From Minwuiaceae bacterium (GTDB lineage: Bacteria > Pseudomonadota > Alphaproteobacteria > Minwuiales > Minwuiaceae), in contig JANQEE010000013.1 of the NCBI GenBank assembly GCA_028278525.1, positions 62,001-126,000 of the forward strand: a stretch of DNA of 64,000 bases, given 5' to 3'. Of this stretch, positions 1 through 9,439 are shown piece after piece; the first letter of the stretch is position 1; the number at the start of each line of letters is the position of its first letter. Both the position numbers and the translations under genes were made by a program. The notes under the pieces are model-generated. The model was not told where the DNA came from. It worked only from the letters and a program-made list of their open reading frames with translations, and did no database searches.

Positions 1-782
1 ACCGGCTGGTCGAGATTCCGGCGGTGCGCCGATCCATCGCGCTGGCGGAAGCCGGACAGTCGCACCTCGCGGATTCGGAACTCAAAAAACTGCACCGGCG
101 TGCCGGGCCGAACCTGCGCGACGCCCTGCTTGGCCTGGTAACCCGCATCAACGCGCCGGCGACGGCGCTGCGCATGGCCAGAGCGACACGCTATCAGGTC
201 GACGGCCCGTTCGACATGGCGCTCTATCCGATGCTGGCCGACAGTCCCGTCGACCGCTTCGCGGTCGACCGGGCGCTGGTACATGCGCTGATCCGCCAGG
301 AATCGCAGTTCAAGACCAGAGCCAAAAGCCGGGCCGGCGCGCGCGGCCTGATGCAGCTGATGCCGAGCACGGCCAGCTTCATCGCTGCCGACCGGTCGCT
401 CAGGCGGCGCAACCGCTCCACCCTGTACGCGCCGGACGTCAACCTCATGCTCGGCCAGAAATACGTCAACCACCTGCTGGAAGACGACTATGTCGCGGGC
501 GACCTGATCCTGATGATCACGGCCTACAACGGCGGACCCGGCAACCTGCGCAAATGGCTGCGCCGCGTGCGCTTCCAGGAAGACCCGCTTCTATTCATCG
601 AAGCGATCCCGGCACGCGAGACGCGGAACTATGTGGAGCGGGTACTGTCCAACTTCTGGATCTATCGGCACCGCCTCGGTCAGGAGACACCTTCGCTCGA
701 TGCCATTGCTTCCGGCGAATGGCCCAGCTATATCGCTTTGGACGGCAAACCTGGGCCGCTCGCGAGAGCATCGTCCGATTAA
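1..782 (+). CDS. Lytic transglycosylase, SLT domain (5' end outside window)
   Basis: C-terminal part of a soluble lytic murein transglycosylase, a periplasmic enzyme that cleaves the MurNAc-GlcNAc bond of peptidoglycan. The reading frame is already open at the first bases (codons from position 3), so the GTG at 24 is internal and the true start lies upstream. The catalytic SLT domain is complete: LIRQESQF carries the catalytic glutamate, followed by GLMQLMPSTA and AYNGGPGNL, the usual order for family 1 lytic transglycosylases. The stop codon TAA (780-782) falls in the centre of a palindromic repeat, so the last few codons are supplied by that repeat. The missing N-terminal part would normally be the superhelical domain. 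Confidence 0.9.
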   Translation, partial: RLVEIPAVRRSIALAEAGQSHLADSELKKLHRRAGPNLRDALLGLVTRINAPATALRMARATRYQVDGPFDMALYPMLADSPVDRFAVDRALVHALIRQESQFKTRAKSRAGARGLMQLMPSTASFIAADRSLRRRNRSTLYAPDVNLMLGQKYVNHLLEDDYVAGDLILMITAYNGGPGNLRKWLRRVRFQEDPLLFIEAIPARETRNYVERVLSNFWIYRHRLGQETPSLDAIASGEWPSYIALDGKPGPLARASSD

Positions 783-799
783 TCGGATAAAGATGCTCT
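765..799. repeat. Short intergenic palindromic repeat overlapping a stop codon
   Basis: Nested inverted repeat. The outer arms AGAGCATC (765-772) and GATGCTCT (792-799) are perfectly complementary and enclose the perfect palindrome TCCGATTAATCGGA (774-787). The TAA in its centre is the stop codon of the lytic transglycosylase. The AGAGCAT...ATGCTCT arms resemble short dispersed palindromes known from alphaproteobacterial genomes; that resemblance is from memory. As RNA it would form a hairpin at the 3' end of the upstream message. No clear T-run follows, so an intrinsic terminator role is uncertain. Confidence 0.7.
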
Positions 800-821
800 A
801 ACTTAGTTTAAGAGGCGAGCG

Positions 822-837
822 ATATCCGAACGGATAT
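822..837. promoter_or_regulatory. Inverted repeat upstream of moaB
   Basis: Perfect inverted repeat ATATCCG-AA-CGGATAT ending 25 bases before the moaB start codon. It lies between the transglycosylase 3' repeat and the ribosome-binding site (GAAGAAGGA at about 855-861). It could be an operator or a short 5' UTR hairpin; nothing else in the sequence decides. Confidence 0.4.
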
Positions 838-862
838 TGCTCCGGCAATCGGGAAGAAGGAT

Positions 863-1408
863 ATGCCAATTGACGAGACGCGTCCGTTCATAGCCGTCAA
901 TATCGCGGTTCTGACCGTCTCCGACACCCGCACGGAAAGCGAAGACAGATCAGGACAGATCCTGGTCGACCGGATTACGGAAGCCGGCCATAACCTGGCC
1001 GACCGGAAGATCGTGACCGACGATATCGACCGCATTGTCGACCAACTGCAAAGCTGGATCGCCGACGACGGCATCGACGTCGTCATTTCGACAGGCGGCA
1101 CCGGCGTTACCGGCCGCGATGTAACGCCAGAGGCTTTCGAAAGCGTTTATGAAAAACCGATCCCGGGTTTCGGCGAACTGTTCCGGATGATTTCTTTCGA
1201 CAAGATCGGAACCTCCACCGTTCAGTCGCGCTGCACCGCCGGCGTGGCGCACGGCACCTATCTCTTCGCGCTGCCCGGCTCTCCGGGCGCCTGCAAGGAC
1301 GGCTGGGACGGCATCTTGAAGAGCCAGCTCGACTATCGCTTCATGCCCTGCAATTTCGTCGAACTGATGGACAGGCTGCAGGAACACGAAAAACGCTCGG
1401 CCAGTTAG
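863..1408 (+). CDS. moaB: Molybdenum cofactor biosynthesis protein B (MoaB)
   Basis: MoaB/MogA-family protein of 181 residues, about the usual length, acting in the cytoplasm in molybdopterin adenylylation during molybdenum cofactor synthesis. Diagnostic motifs are TVSDTR near residue 16, the molybdopterin-binding signature STGGTGVTGRDVTPEA near residues 76-91, and the ALPGSPGACKDGWD segment near residue 137. The ATG at 863 follows an AAGGAT-type ribosome-binding site. No other cofactor genes are adjacent. The 3' end overlaps the convergent glycosyltransferase gene by 4 bases. MoaB and MogA are hard to separate by eye; MoaB is preferred from length and the TSTVQSRCTAG segment. Confidence 0.88.
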   Translation: MPIDETRPFIAVNIAVLTVSDTRTESEDRSGQILVDRITEAGHNLADRKIVTDDIDRIVDQLQSWIADDGIDVVISTGGTGVTGRDVTPEAFESVYEKPIPGFGELFRMISFDKIGTSTVQSRCTAGVAHGTYLFALPGSPGACKDGWDGILKSQLDYRFMPCNFVELMDRLQEHEKRSAS

Positions 1409-1998
1409 CGACCGCGCCAGGCAGCCAGATCGGCGCCGGTATCGATATCGTTCAACTCGTCCACCATCGCCACGCGCCGGCCAGCGAGATTGCGGAGCGT
1501 GTCGGCCAGTGCATGCGGCCCGGACCAGCGTACATTGTCGAACGGTGCATGCGGCCAGGGCCGCCGTTTGAACCCGACCAGCCAATAGCCACCGTCCGAT
1601 GCCGGCCCGAACACGGCGTCGTTGTCTCCCAAAGCCGCAAAGGCGCGCGCGATGTGATCGCTTGTGACGTCCGGTATGTCGTTGCCGATCAGGATCGCCG
1701 GGCCCGGCGGCGGCGCTTTCAATGCCCGCTCCATTCGCTGGCCGAGATCGCCCAGGCCCTGTTTCTTCCGTTGAAATCCGTTCGGCCAGAAGCGACCTAT
1801 CTCCGCGTCTCGATCCGGGCTTACGACCAACATCGTGTTCCAGCGCGGATCGGTGCCGACCCGACGGAGCAACGACGCCGTGGCCGACCGGCAGAACGAG
1901 ACGGCTGCCACCGCGCCGACATCGCGAGACAGCCGCGTCTTCACCGCACCCAATCTCGGCGCCTTTGCGAAGACAATCAGATGCGCCGACGGCTTCAC
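1405..1998 (-). CDS. TIGR04282/DUF2064-type glycosyltransferase
   Basis: Protein of 197 residues in the DUF2064 (TIGR04282) family of GT-A-like nucleotidyl/glycosyltransferases. The start is GTG at 1998, giving the typical N-terminus HLIVFAKAPRLGAVKTRL, a nucleotide-binding region rich in Lys and Arg. Further motifs are ILIGNDIPDVT and FGPASDGGYWLVGF, the metal- and sugar-binding segments of this family. The start overlaps the stop of the upstream gene as GTGA, so the two are translationally coupled. DUF2064 proteins are usually paired with TIGR04283 family 2 glycosyltransferases, as here, and are annotated as arsenosugar-related in some genomes; the substrate in this organism is unknown. Confidence 0.8.
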   Translation of the reverse strand: MKPSAHLIVFAKAPRLGAVKTRLSRDVGAVAAVSFCRSATASLLRRVGTDPRWNTMLVVSPDRDAEIGRFWPNGFQRKKQGLGDLGQRMERALKAPPPGPAILIGNDIPDVTSDHIARAFAALGDNDAVFGPASDGGYWLVGFKRRPWPHAPFDNVRWSGPHALADTLRNLAGRRVAMVDELNDIDTGADLAAWRGR

Positions 1999-2666
1999 GT
2001 ATAGATCCTGGCGATAGCGCCCGCCGGCACACCCGCATAATAGAGTCCGAGGCAGAAAAGGTTGCGCGTGCTCCGCCGCAAATATCCTTCCCGCCGATAG
2101 CGGGCGGCGGAGGTTATCGCCCGCGAGCGCAGCAGAACGATCCGCTGCCTGCCGATCCGGCGGATCAGGTCGACGTCCTCCATCAACGGCAACGGGCGAT
2201 AGCCGCCGAGACTTTCGTAAAGCTCTCTGGAAATCAGCAAGCCCTGATCGCCGTAGGGCAATGCGAGACGACGGGCACGCCACCCGACCATGCGTTCCAG
2301 CCGGCGCGCCTTTGCACTGTCGTCGTCCAACGCAAACCGAAACACGCCGGCCCGATCGGCATTTGCTTGCCGTGTCATGAACGCCTCAACCTCGCCCGCC
2401 CAGTCGGCATCGAGCCGGGTATCCGCGTGCAGGAACAACAACCAGCTGCCGCCCGCCACCTCTGCGCCGGCCGCCAGTTGGCCGCCCCTTCCCGGTTCCG
2501 TTTCGATCAGTCTCGCGCCGAACTGTGCGGCGATCTCGGCGGTACCATCAGCCGAGCCTGCATCCACGACGACAACTTCTCTGGGCCAGTCGGCGGAGGC
2601 CAAGGATTCCAGCGTTCCGGCCAGTGCCTCGCCGGCATTCAGTGTGGGAATCACGATGGACAACAT
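1995..2666 (-). CDS. TIGR04283-type family 2 glycosyltransferase
   Basis: Family 2 glycosyltransferase of about 223 residues. LSIVIPTLNAG at the N-terminus, VVVDAGSADGT, LLFLHADTR (the DXD-like metal site) and the C-terminal segment RREGYLRRSTRN match the TIGR04283 family. The preferred start is ATG 2666, giving the family's usual MLSIVIPTLN beginning; ATG 2678 is 4 codons longer, and the reading frame continues upstream to 2798 without support. Neither start has a strong ribosome-binding site. The gene diverges from the radical SAM gene at 2764. It probably acts with the DUF2064 partner immediately downstream, with which it overlaps by 4 bases. Confidence 0.8.
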   Translation of the reverse strand: MLSIVIPTLNAGEALAGTLESLASADWPREVVVVDAGSADGTAEIAAQFGARLIETEPGRGGQLAAGAEVAGGSWLLFLHADTRLDADWAGEVEAFMTRQANADRAGVFRFALDDDSAKARRLERMVGWRARRLALPYGDQGLLISRELYESLGGYRPLPLMEDVDLIRRIGRQRIVLLRSRAITSAARYRREGYLRRSTRNLFCLGLYYAGVPAGAIARIYT

Positions 2667-2763
2667 GGCCGCGATCATAGTCGCCGTTGTCGATCTGACC
2701 AGATTGCTGATGTTCGAAATCGAAATATGTTCTTGTTTTGTTCTTATCCAATGATACCATTCG

Positions 2764-3888
2764 ATGATGAGCCCGAAACCGAAGCGCCGACTTGTCATGG
2801 ATCCGGAGGGATCGACCCTTCAACCGCCCGATGCGCGGCGGGGACGGGGCGCGGTGAGCAATGCCGTCAGTCGCTTCGACCGGGAGACGCGGGAGATTGC
2901 CGATGACGGTTGGGGCGGATTGGAAGCGGACCTGCCACCGCTTAGGACGACCGTCACGAAAGACGCCACCCGGACGATCATCGCCCGCAACACGTCGCCG
3001 GATGTCGGTTTCGACCGATCGATAAACCCTTATCGCGGCTGCGAACATGGCTGCATTTACTGTTTCGCGCGGCCGACGCACGCCTATCTAGGCCTGTCGC
3101 CGGGCCTGGATTTCGAAAGTCGACTTTTATACAAGCCGGAAGCGGCTACCCTGCTGCGGCAGGAGCTGAGCCATCCGAAATACCGATGCCGAACCATTGC
3201 GATGGGCACCAATACGGACCCCTACCAGCCAATCGAGCGGGACTACGAGATAACAAGACAGATCCTTCAGGTCCTCGAGGAGTGCGACCACCCGGTCAGC
3301 ATCGTCACCAAATCGCATCTCGTAACCCGCGACGTCGATATCCTGTCGCGCATGGCGGCCAAGGGCCTGGCCAAGGTCGGCGTGTCGGTCACGACATTGG
3401 ACCGCGACCTCGCGCGCCGGATGGAGCCGCGCGCCAGTACGCCAGGCAAACGGCTTGAGGCGCTGAGGACGTTAAGCGATGCCGGCGTGCCGACCATCGT
3501 GATGTTCGCCCCGGCCATTCCCGCACTCAACGCCGACGAAATGGAATCGGTCCTGGAGGCAGGCAAGGCGGCCGGCGCGAACGGCGCCGCTTACGTCCTG
3601 CTGCGGATGCCGTTGGAGATCAAGGACCTGTTTCGCGAATGGCTGGCGGAGAACGAACCCGATAAGGCAAGCCGGGTCATCCGCCTGATCCGGGAGATCC
3701 ACGGCGGCAAGGACTACGACCCGACTTTCCAAAGGCGACAGGTTGGTAGCGGTCCCTATGCCGACCTGATGCGGCGGCGATTCAAGATCGCCAGCAAGAG
3801 GCTCGGCCTGGGTGGCGACCGCGTGCCGTTGGACACGGGCCTCTTCAAAAAGCCTGCCCGGGCCGGCGATCAGATGAGCCTGTTCTAG
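2764..3888 (+). CDS. PA0069-family radical SAM protein
   Basis: Radical SAM enzyme of 374 residues. The [4Fe-4S]-binding cysteines are C93, C97 and C100 in NPYRGCEHGCIYCFARPTH, the CxxxCxxC signature. This exact context, followed by YLGLSPGLDFESRLLYKPEA and later MGTNTDPYQPIE, is characteristic of the PA0069/Rv2578c subgroup, related to spore photoproduct lyase-like proteins. The reaction is not established for this subgroup. It diverges from the glycosyltransferase pair across about 100 bases. Two adjacent ATG codons occur at 2764 and 2767. The arsenosugar radical SAM enzyme ArsS has a different signature, so this should not be read as ArsS. Confidence 0.85.
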   Translation: MMSPKPKRRLVMDPEGSTLQPPDARRGRGAVSNAVSRFDRETREIADDGWGGLEADLPPLRTTVTKDATRTIIARNTSPDVGFDRSINPYRGCEHGCIYCFARPTHAYLGLSPGLDFESRLLYKPEAATLLRQELSHPKYRCRTIAMGTNTDPYQPIERDYEITRQILQVLEECDHPVSIVTKSHLVTRDVDILSRMAAKGLAKVGVSVTTLDRDLARRMEPRASTPGKRLEALRTLSDAGVPTIVMFAPAIPALNADEMESVLEAGKAAGANGAAYVLLRMPLEIKDLFREWLAENEPDKASRVIRLIREIHGGKDYDPTFQRRQVGSGPYADLMRRRFKIASKRLGLGGDRVPLDTGLFKKPARAGDQMSLF

Positions 3889-4074
3889 CGCTTATCCCAC
3901 CTGGGTTTTTTGTGGGAATTGTGTGGGTTCTTAACGACGGCTCAATCCGGCTGTTGCAATATGCCCAGGGCATCGGCATTTGCAGGCTGGGTTCGGGGCG
4001 TTGGACGATTGCCTGCTCGCTGCCGACTCGCTACACGTTGAGCAGTAACTTCGTCGGCGGCAAAGATCTATCCC

Positions 4075-5535
4075 ATGCACGGGAACGAGCTGACAGAAAT
4101 AGCCATCGTCGCCGTGATCGCGTTGATCTGCGGCATCCTGCTGACGCGCCTGCGTCAGCCGGCCGTGGTCGGTTACATCCTGGCGGGCGTGGTGCTGGGA
4201 CCGTCCAGCCTGGGGCTGGTGGAAAATCGGGAAAACGTCAATCTGCTCGCCGAACTCGGCGTGCTGATGCTGCTGTTCCTGATCGGCATGGAACTGTCGC
4301 TGCGTGCGTTCAAGCGCGTCTGGCGCGTGGCCCTGCTCGGCGCGTCCTTGCAGGTGGCGCTGGCGCTGGGCGTCATGTGGCTACTGTCGTTTCTCTTCGA
4401 CTGGCCGCTCGGGCTCGCCATTCTGCTGGCGTTCGGCGTGGCACTCAGTTCGACGGCGGTCACCATCAAAATCCTGGAAGATATCGGCGAACTTCGAACG
4501 GACGTCGGGCGTGCCGCCGTCGGCGTGCTGATTGCCCAGGATCTGGCGGTGGTGCCGATGCTGCTGGTGATCAACAGTCTGGCGGGCGATGGCGGCAACG
4601 CATGGGGCGCCGCCTTTGTCATCGCCGCCGCCGTCGCCGTGCTGGTCGGCCTTGTCGTGATCCTCAGCCGCCGCCAAAGCCTTGCCTTGCCGCTGGCCAA
4701 TTGGATTGCCGACAACGCCGACCTGACCGCCATGGCCGGCCTTACGGTTTGCTTCGGCGCCGCGGCGTTGAGCGGCGTGCTCGGCCTGTCGCCGGCCTAC
4801 GGCGCGTTTCTGGCCGGCCTGTTCGTCGGCAACACCCGCGAGCGGCCGAAGATGATCGCCGCGACGCTGCCGATACAGTCGGTCCTGCTGATGGTCTTCT
4901 TCGTCTCCATTGGGCTGCTGCTGGACCTCGCCTACATCTGGGAAAATATCGGCACGGTCCTGTTGCTGCTGGCGATGGTGACGGTGGTCAAGACCATTGC
5001 CAACATCGGCATCCTGCGGCTGGTCGGCGAGCCCTGGCCGCGCGCCTTCCAGGCCGGTACGGCGCTCGGCCAGATCGGGGAATTTTCGTTCGTGCTGATG
5101 GCGGCCGGTGTTTCGGCCGGCATTGTCGACGAAGACGGCCGCCGGCTGATGGTCTCGATCATCGGCCTGTCGCTGGTGACCAGCCCGCTTTGGCTGATCA
5201 CCGCGCGGCGTTTGCAGCGGGTTGCCTGGCGCCGGATCACCACCTTCCAGCAGCTTTGGAAACAGATCTACGGCAAGGAAACCAACGCCGTCGTGTCGGC
5301 CTCCGGCCGCGCCGTGACCGGCACCGTGAAATTCACGCTGTCGCTCGGCGCGCATGGGTCCGACGCAATCCACAAAATGTTCGGCCAGGAAGCAAAGGCC
5401 GACCAAAATCCGGCGGGCGCCAAGCCCGGCGAACCCGCCAACGACACGATGCTGCCCGGCGATGCGGCGGCGGACACCGAGCCCCAGCCGGACTCTATTC
5501 CGCCGGCCCGCGGCAAACTTCCGTCCGATGCCTGA
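4075..5535 (+). CDS. CPA2-family monovalent cation/proton antiporter
   Basis: Integral membrane protein of 486 residues with about 12-13 hydrophobic segments, in the CPA2 (KefB/KefC-like) Na+/K+:H+ antiporter family. Visible family features are [19 protein letters not shown] near residue 25, [15 protein letters not shown] near residue 62, [10 protein letters not shown] near residue 123 and the [17 protein letters not shown] segment near residue 335. The tail after about residue 390 is hydrophilic and rich in Pro, Ala and Asp. It contains no recognisable RCK/TrkA-N nucleotide-binding domain, unlike KefB and KefC. The 186 bases before it show no strong promoter. The stop codon lies inside the start of rnhB (8-base overlap), which implies co-transcription. 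Confidence 0.85.
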   Translation: MHGNELTEIAIVAVIALICGILLTRLRQPAVVGYILAGVVLGPSSLGLVENRENVNLLAELGVLMLLFLIGMELSLRAFKRVWRVALLGASLQVALALGVMWLLSFLFDWPLGLAILLAFGVALSSTAVTIKILEDIGELRTDVGRAAVGVLIAQDLAVVPMLLVINSLAGDGGNAWGAAFVIAAAVAVLVGLVVILSRRQSLALPLANWIADNADLTAMAGLTVCFGAAALSGVLGLSPAYGAFLAGLFVGNTRERPKMIAATLPIQSVLLMVFFVSIGLLLDLAYIWENIGTVLLLLAMVTVVKTIANIGILRLVGEPWPRAFQAGTALGQIGEFSFVLMAAGVSAGIVDEDGRRLMVSIIGLSLVTSPLWLITARRLQRVAWRRITTFQQLWKQIYGKETNAVVSASGRAVTGTVKFTLSLGAHGSDAIHKMFGQEAKADQNPAGAKPGEPANDTMLPGDAAADTEPQPDSIPPARGKLPSDA

Positions 5536-6137
5536 TTTCGAGTTGGAGCGCGGCCACGGCGGATTGGTCGCGGGCGTCGACGAAGCGGGGCGAGGCCCCC
5601 TGGCCGGACCGGTCGTCGCCGCGGCGGCGATCCTCGACGCGGCCGCAATCCCGGACGGATTGGACGATTCGAAACGCCTGAGCGCGGCAGTCCGGGAATC
5701 GTTGTTCGCCCAACTTCAATCCGCGGCCCGTATCGGGATCGGCATCGCGACGGTCGACGAAATCGACCGGATCAACATTCTGCAAGCCACCATGCTGGCG
5801 ATGCGCCGGGCCGTGGAGGCGCTGCCGGTAGCGCCCGACCTGGCACTGGTCGACGGCAATCGGGCGCCGGACCTGGCCTGCCCGGTACGGACCGTTGTCA
5901 AAGGCGACGCGAAATCGCTTTCAATCGCGGCCGGGTCGATTTGCGCCAAGGTAACCCGCGACCGGATCATGGCCGAACTGGCCGGCGCCAACCCCGGTTA
6001 CGGCTGGGAACGCAACGCCGGATACGGCACCGCGGAGCACCGCTCGGCCATGAGCCGGCTTGGCCTGACCGACCATCATCGCCGCAGCTTCGCGCCCGTC
6101 CGCGCCATCGCGACTGAAGAACATCCCGTAAACAATT

Positions 6138-6139
<2 letters not shown>
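5528..6139 (+). CDS. rnhB: Ribonuclease HII
   Basis: Ribonuclease HII, 203 residues, removes ribonucleotides from RNA/DNA hybrids. The catalytic acidic residues are seen in [13 protein letters not shown] (DE pair near residue 18), LVDGNRAP and the TRDRIM region. DDSKRLSA and [18 protein letters not shown] are also standard. ATG 5528 is chosen because homology begins directly after it and it overlaps the antiporter stop. The gene is followed by ccrM, an adjacency frequent in alphaproteobacteria. Its TGA stop overlaps the first of three GANTC sites upstream of ccrM. Confidence 0.93.
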
Positions 6140-7291
<1,152 letters not shown>

Positions 7292-7292
<1 letters not shown>

Positions 7293-7693
7293 TGCGCCTG
7301 ATCGCCGCGCTTCTGATCGGCGGACTTGCAGCCCCGGCACTGGCGCAGACAGCGGCCGACGACATCCAGTTCCTCGCCCTCGACCGCAATCTGGACGGCG
7401 GTATTGACCGGGGCGAAGCGGCTCACTTCCGCAAGCGCATGTTCCAAACCCTGGACACCGGCAAGGACGGGTCGATAACCGCCCGGGAATGGCTGGCAGC
7501 GACGGCGTCAGGCACCGGCACGTCGCAAACGGCGCCGGAAACGCCGCGGCCGTTTCTGGAAGCCGACGCGGACGAGAACGGCGCGGTCACCGAACAGGAA
7601 CTGCTGGCGGTCGGCCGCGCCCGGTTCGAGGAACTGGACGCCGACGGGAACGGCCGTATCGACAAAAATGAGTTCCAGCGCGACAGGCTTTAG
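7292..7693 (+). CDS. Secreted EF-hand calcium-binding protein
   Basis: Protein of 133 residues beginning with a Sec signal peptide (MRLIAALLIGGLAAPALAQ), so probably periplasmic. It contains EF-hand loops: LDRNLDGGIDRGEA near residue 30, LDTGKDGSITAREW near residue 53, ADADENGAVTEQEL near residue 88 and LDADGNGRIDKNEF near residue 114. Acidic ligands at loop positions 1, 3, 5 and 12 are largely kept. The ATG at 7292 shares a base with the ccrM stop, which suggests co-transcription, although a functional link is not known. The 3' end overlaps the convergent mutY by 4 bases. Confidence 0.82.
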
Positions 7694-8775
7694 AGAAGCA
7701 ACCCCGGCCCATTGGCCTGGTCCAGCGCGTGCCGGCAGACCTTCTTCATCACGGTCGGCAGGGCGTACTCGCCAAACGCGTCCGGCAAACACCACACACC
7801 CGCCGCACCGGCCCGGTCTTCCACGTCACGCGCCGCCATGACGGTCAATTCCAGATGGAAATGCGTGAAGGTGTGGCTGACCAGGCCGGGCAAAAGCCGC
7901 CAGTCGGCGTCGGCAACCGGTGCGTGATCGAGCAGACCGCCGTTGTCGGTATGGCCTTCGCGCCATGGCGAGGACGGCACCTCCATCATGCCACCCAACA
8001 GTCCCTCCTCCGCCCGCCGGCGCAGCAGCACGGCACCGTCGCCGCGGACCGCCCAGAAAGCGACGCCGCGCCGGACCGGCTTGGCCTTCTTCGGCGCGCG
8101 CCGCGGCAAACTCTCGGCGATCCCCGCAGCCCTCGCGGCGCAGATATCGCTCAACGGGCAACGGTCGCAGTGCGGTGAGCGCGGCGTGCAAACCGTGGCG
8201 CCCAGATCCATCATGGCCTGGGCGAAATCGCCAGGGCGCCGGTCCGGTGTCAGGTCCGCCGCCAGGGCCCGCAACTCCGGCTTGACTTTGGGCAACGGCG
8301 CTTCGACGGCGCCGAGCCGGGCGACCACCCGTTCGACATTGCCGTCCACTACGGTGGCCCGCCGGTCGAAGGCAATGGCCACCACAGCCGCCGCCGTGTA
8401 AACGCCAATACCGGGCAGCGCACGCAGTGCCTCTTCGGTATCCGGAAACCGCGACCCCGGCAAAGCCGCGACGGCCTTGGCGCATTTATGCAGGTTGCGG
8501 GCCCTGGCGTAGTAGCCGAGCCCCTGCCAGGCGTGCAGCACCTCGTCCAGATCGGCGGCGGCCAGCGCATCGACCGTCGGCCAACGTTCCAGGAAACCGC
8601 GAAAGTACGATCCGACCGTCGCCACGGTGGTTTGCTGGAGCATGATTTCGCTCAACCATACCCGATAGGGATCGGCCGGTTCGCCCGGCTTCGCGCGCCA
8701 TGGCAGGTCGCGCCGGTGCCGGTCGTACCAAGCCAGCAACTCCGGCGCGATTTCCAATGCGTCAAACTGTCTCAT
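7690..8775 (-). CDS. mutY: A/G-specific adenine DNA glycosylase MutY
   Basis: MutY, 361 residues, removes adenine mispaired with 8-oxoguanine. Catalytic Glu is in WLSEIMLQQT. The helix-hairpin-helix is LPGIGVYTAAAV, followed by the catalytic Asp in VVDGNVERV. The [4Fe-4S] cluster ligands are CTPRSPHCDRCPLSDIC, the C-x6-C-x2-C-x5-C pattern. The C-terminal part is the NUDIX-like 8-oxoG recognition domain (HTFTHFHLELTVMA). The gene diverges from DUF721-dsbA-smc, a common alphaproteobacterial arrangement. The window also encodes an Fpg/MutM-family enzyme at 57567. Confidence 0.94.
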   Translation of the reverse strand: MRQFDALEIAPELLAWYDRHRRDLPWRAKPGEPADPYRVWLSEIMLQQTTVATVGSYFRGFLERWPTVDALAAADLDEVLHAWQGLGYYARARNLHKCAKAVAALPGSRFPDTEEALRALPGIGVYTAAAVVAIAFDRRATVVDGNVERVVARLGAVEAPLPKVKPELRALAADLTPDRRPGDFAQAMMDLGATVCTPRSPHCDRCPLSDICAARAAGIAESLPRRAPKKAKPVRRGVAFWAVRGDGAVLLRRRAEEGLLGGMMEVPSSPWREGHTDNGGLLDHAPVADADWRLLPGLVSHTFTHFHLELTVMAARDVEDRAGAAGVWCLPDAFGEYALPTVMKKVCRHALDQANGPGLLL

Positions 8776-8862
8776 CGGATCACAAAATTATCATTCGTTG
8801 CGCCGCCAGCCAGCCTTAGAATGCGACTATGCTGGTTCCGGCGGCAACGATGGATGCTCACC

Positions 8863-9360
8863 ATGGCTTATAAGGCGCCCGGCCCACGCGGCATAGCGGC
8901 TGCCCTGCCCAAGGTCACACGGGCCGTCTTCAAACGCCAGGGTTTCACCAAAAGCGACGTGCTGACCAACTGGAAAAGCATCGTCGGCGACGAACTGGCG
9001 ACGCGCTGCTGCCCGGAAAAGCTGACCTGGCCAGGCCGGGGAACCGACGGCGCCACATTACGGGTTCGGGTCTCCTCCGGCTGGGCGCCGAAGATGCAGC
9101 ATCTGGAACCACGGCTCGTCGAGCGGATCAACACTTACTTCGGCTATCGCGCGGTGGCCCGACTGAAACTGGTTCAGGGCACGGTCCGCGTCATCGAACC
9201 GCGAGCGCCACGGCAGGCACGCCCGTTGACGGACGAGGAAGCCGACGGCCTGGAGCAGCGCCTGAGCGCCATTAAAGATCCGGACCTTGCCGCCGCGATG
9301 CGCGGCCTCGGCCGGCAAGTTATCGCCGCCGGCACGGGCAGCGGCGGCGGACAGCGCTGA
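8863..9360 (+). CDS. DUF721 (DciA-like) domain protein
   Basis: Protein of 165 residues with a DUF721 domain over roughly residues 10-100: TNWKSIVGDELATRCCPEKL, then LRVRVSSGWAPKMQHLEP and INTYFGYRAVARLKLVQG. DUF721 includes DciA, the replicative-helicase loader partner of most bacteria; that role is inferred here. The preferred start is ATG 8863 (MAYKAPGPRG); ATG 8854 is 3 codons longer. It is the first gene of DUF721-dsbA-smc and diverges from mutY. The tail after residue 120 is charged and unrecognised. Confidence 0.75.
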   Translation: MAYKAPGPRGIAAALPKVTRAVFKRQGFTKSDVLTNWKSIVGDELATRCCPEKLTWPGRGTDGATLRVRVSSGWAPKMQHLEPRLVERINTYFGYRAVARLKLVQGTVRVIEPRAPRQARPLTDEEADGLEQRLSAIKDPDLAAAMRGLGRQVIAAGTGSGGGQR

Positions 9361-9439
9361 CGCCTGCCGGCGCCGGCGATGCCCAAATTGCGCCATTAAG
9401 ATTTCGCAAACCATATCCATCCATGTTGAGGAGCGACAA

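Noticed and set aside
950-2038. 362-codon minus-strand frame over moaB and the glycosyltransferase
   Set aside because: It is a shadow of moaB and the DUF2064 gene, both of which have recognisable family motifs.
3895-3917. TCCCAC...GTGGGA inverted repeat after the radical SAM gene as a terminator
   Set aside because: The 6-base stem has an 11-base loop and the T-run lies inside the loop rather than after the stem.
3912-5681. Long 589-codon open frame overlapping the antiporter gene
   Set aside because: Its translation is Arg/Gly/Pro-rich low-complexity sequence typical of an out-of-frame reading of a GC-rich gene; the overlapping frame encodes a clear CPA2 antiporter.
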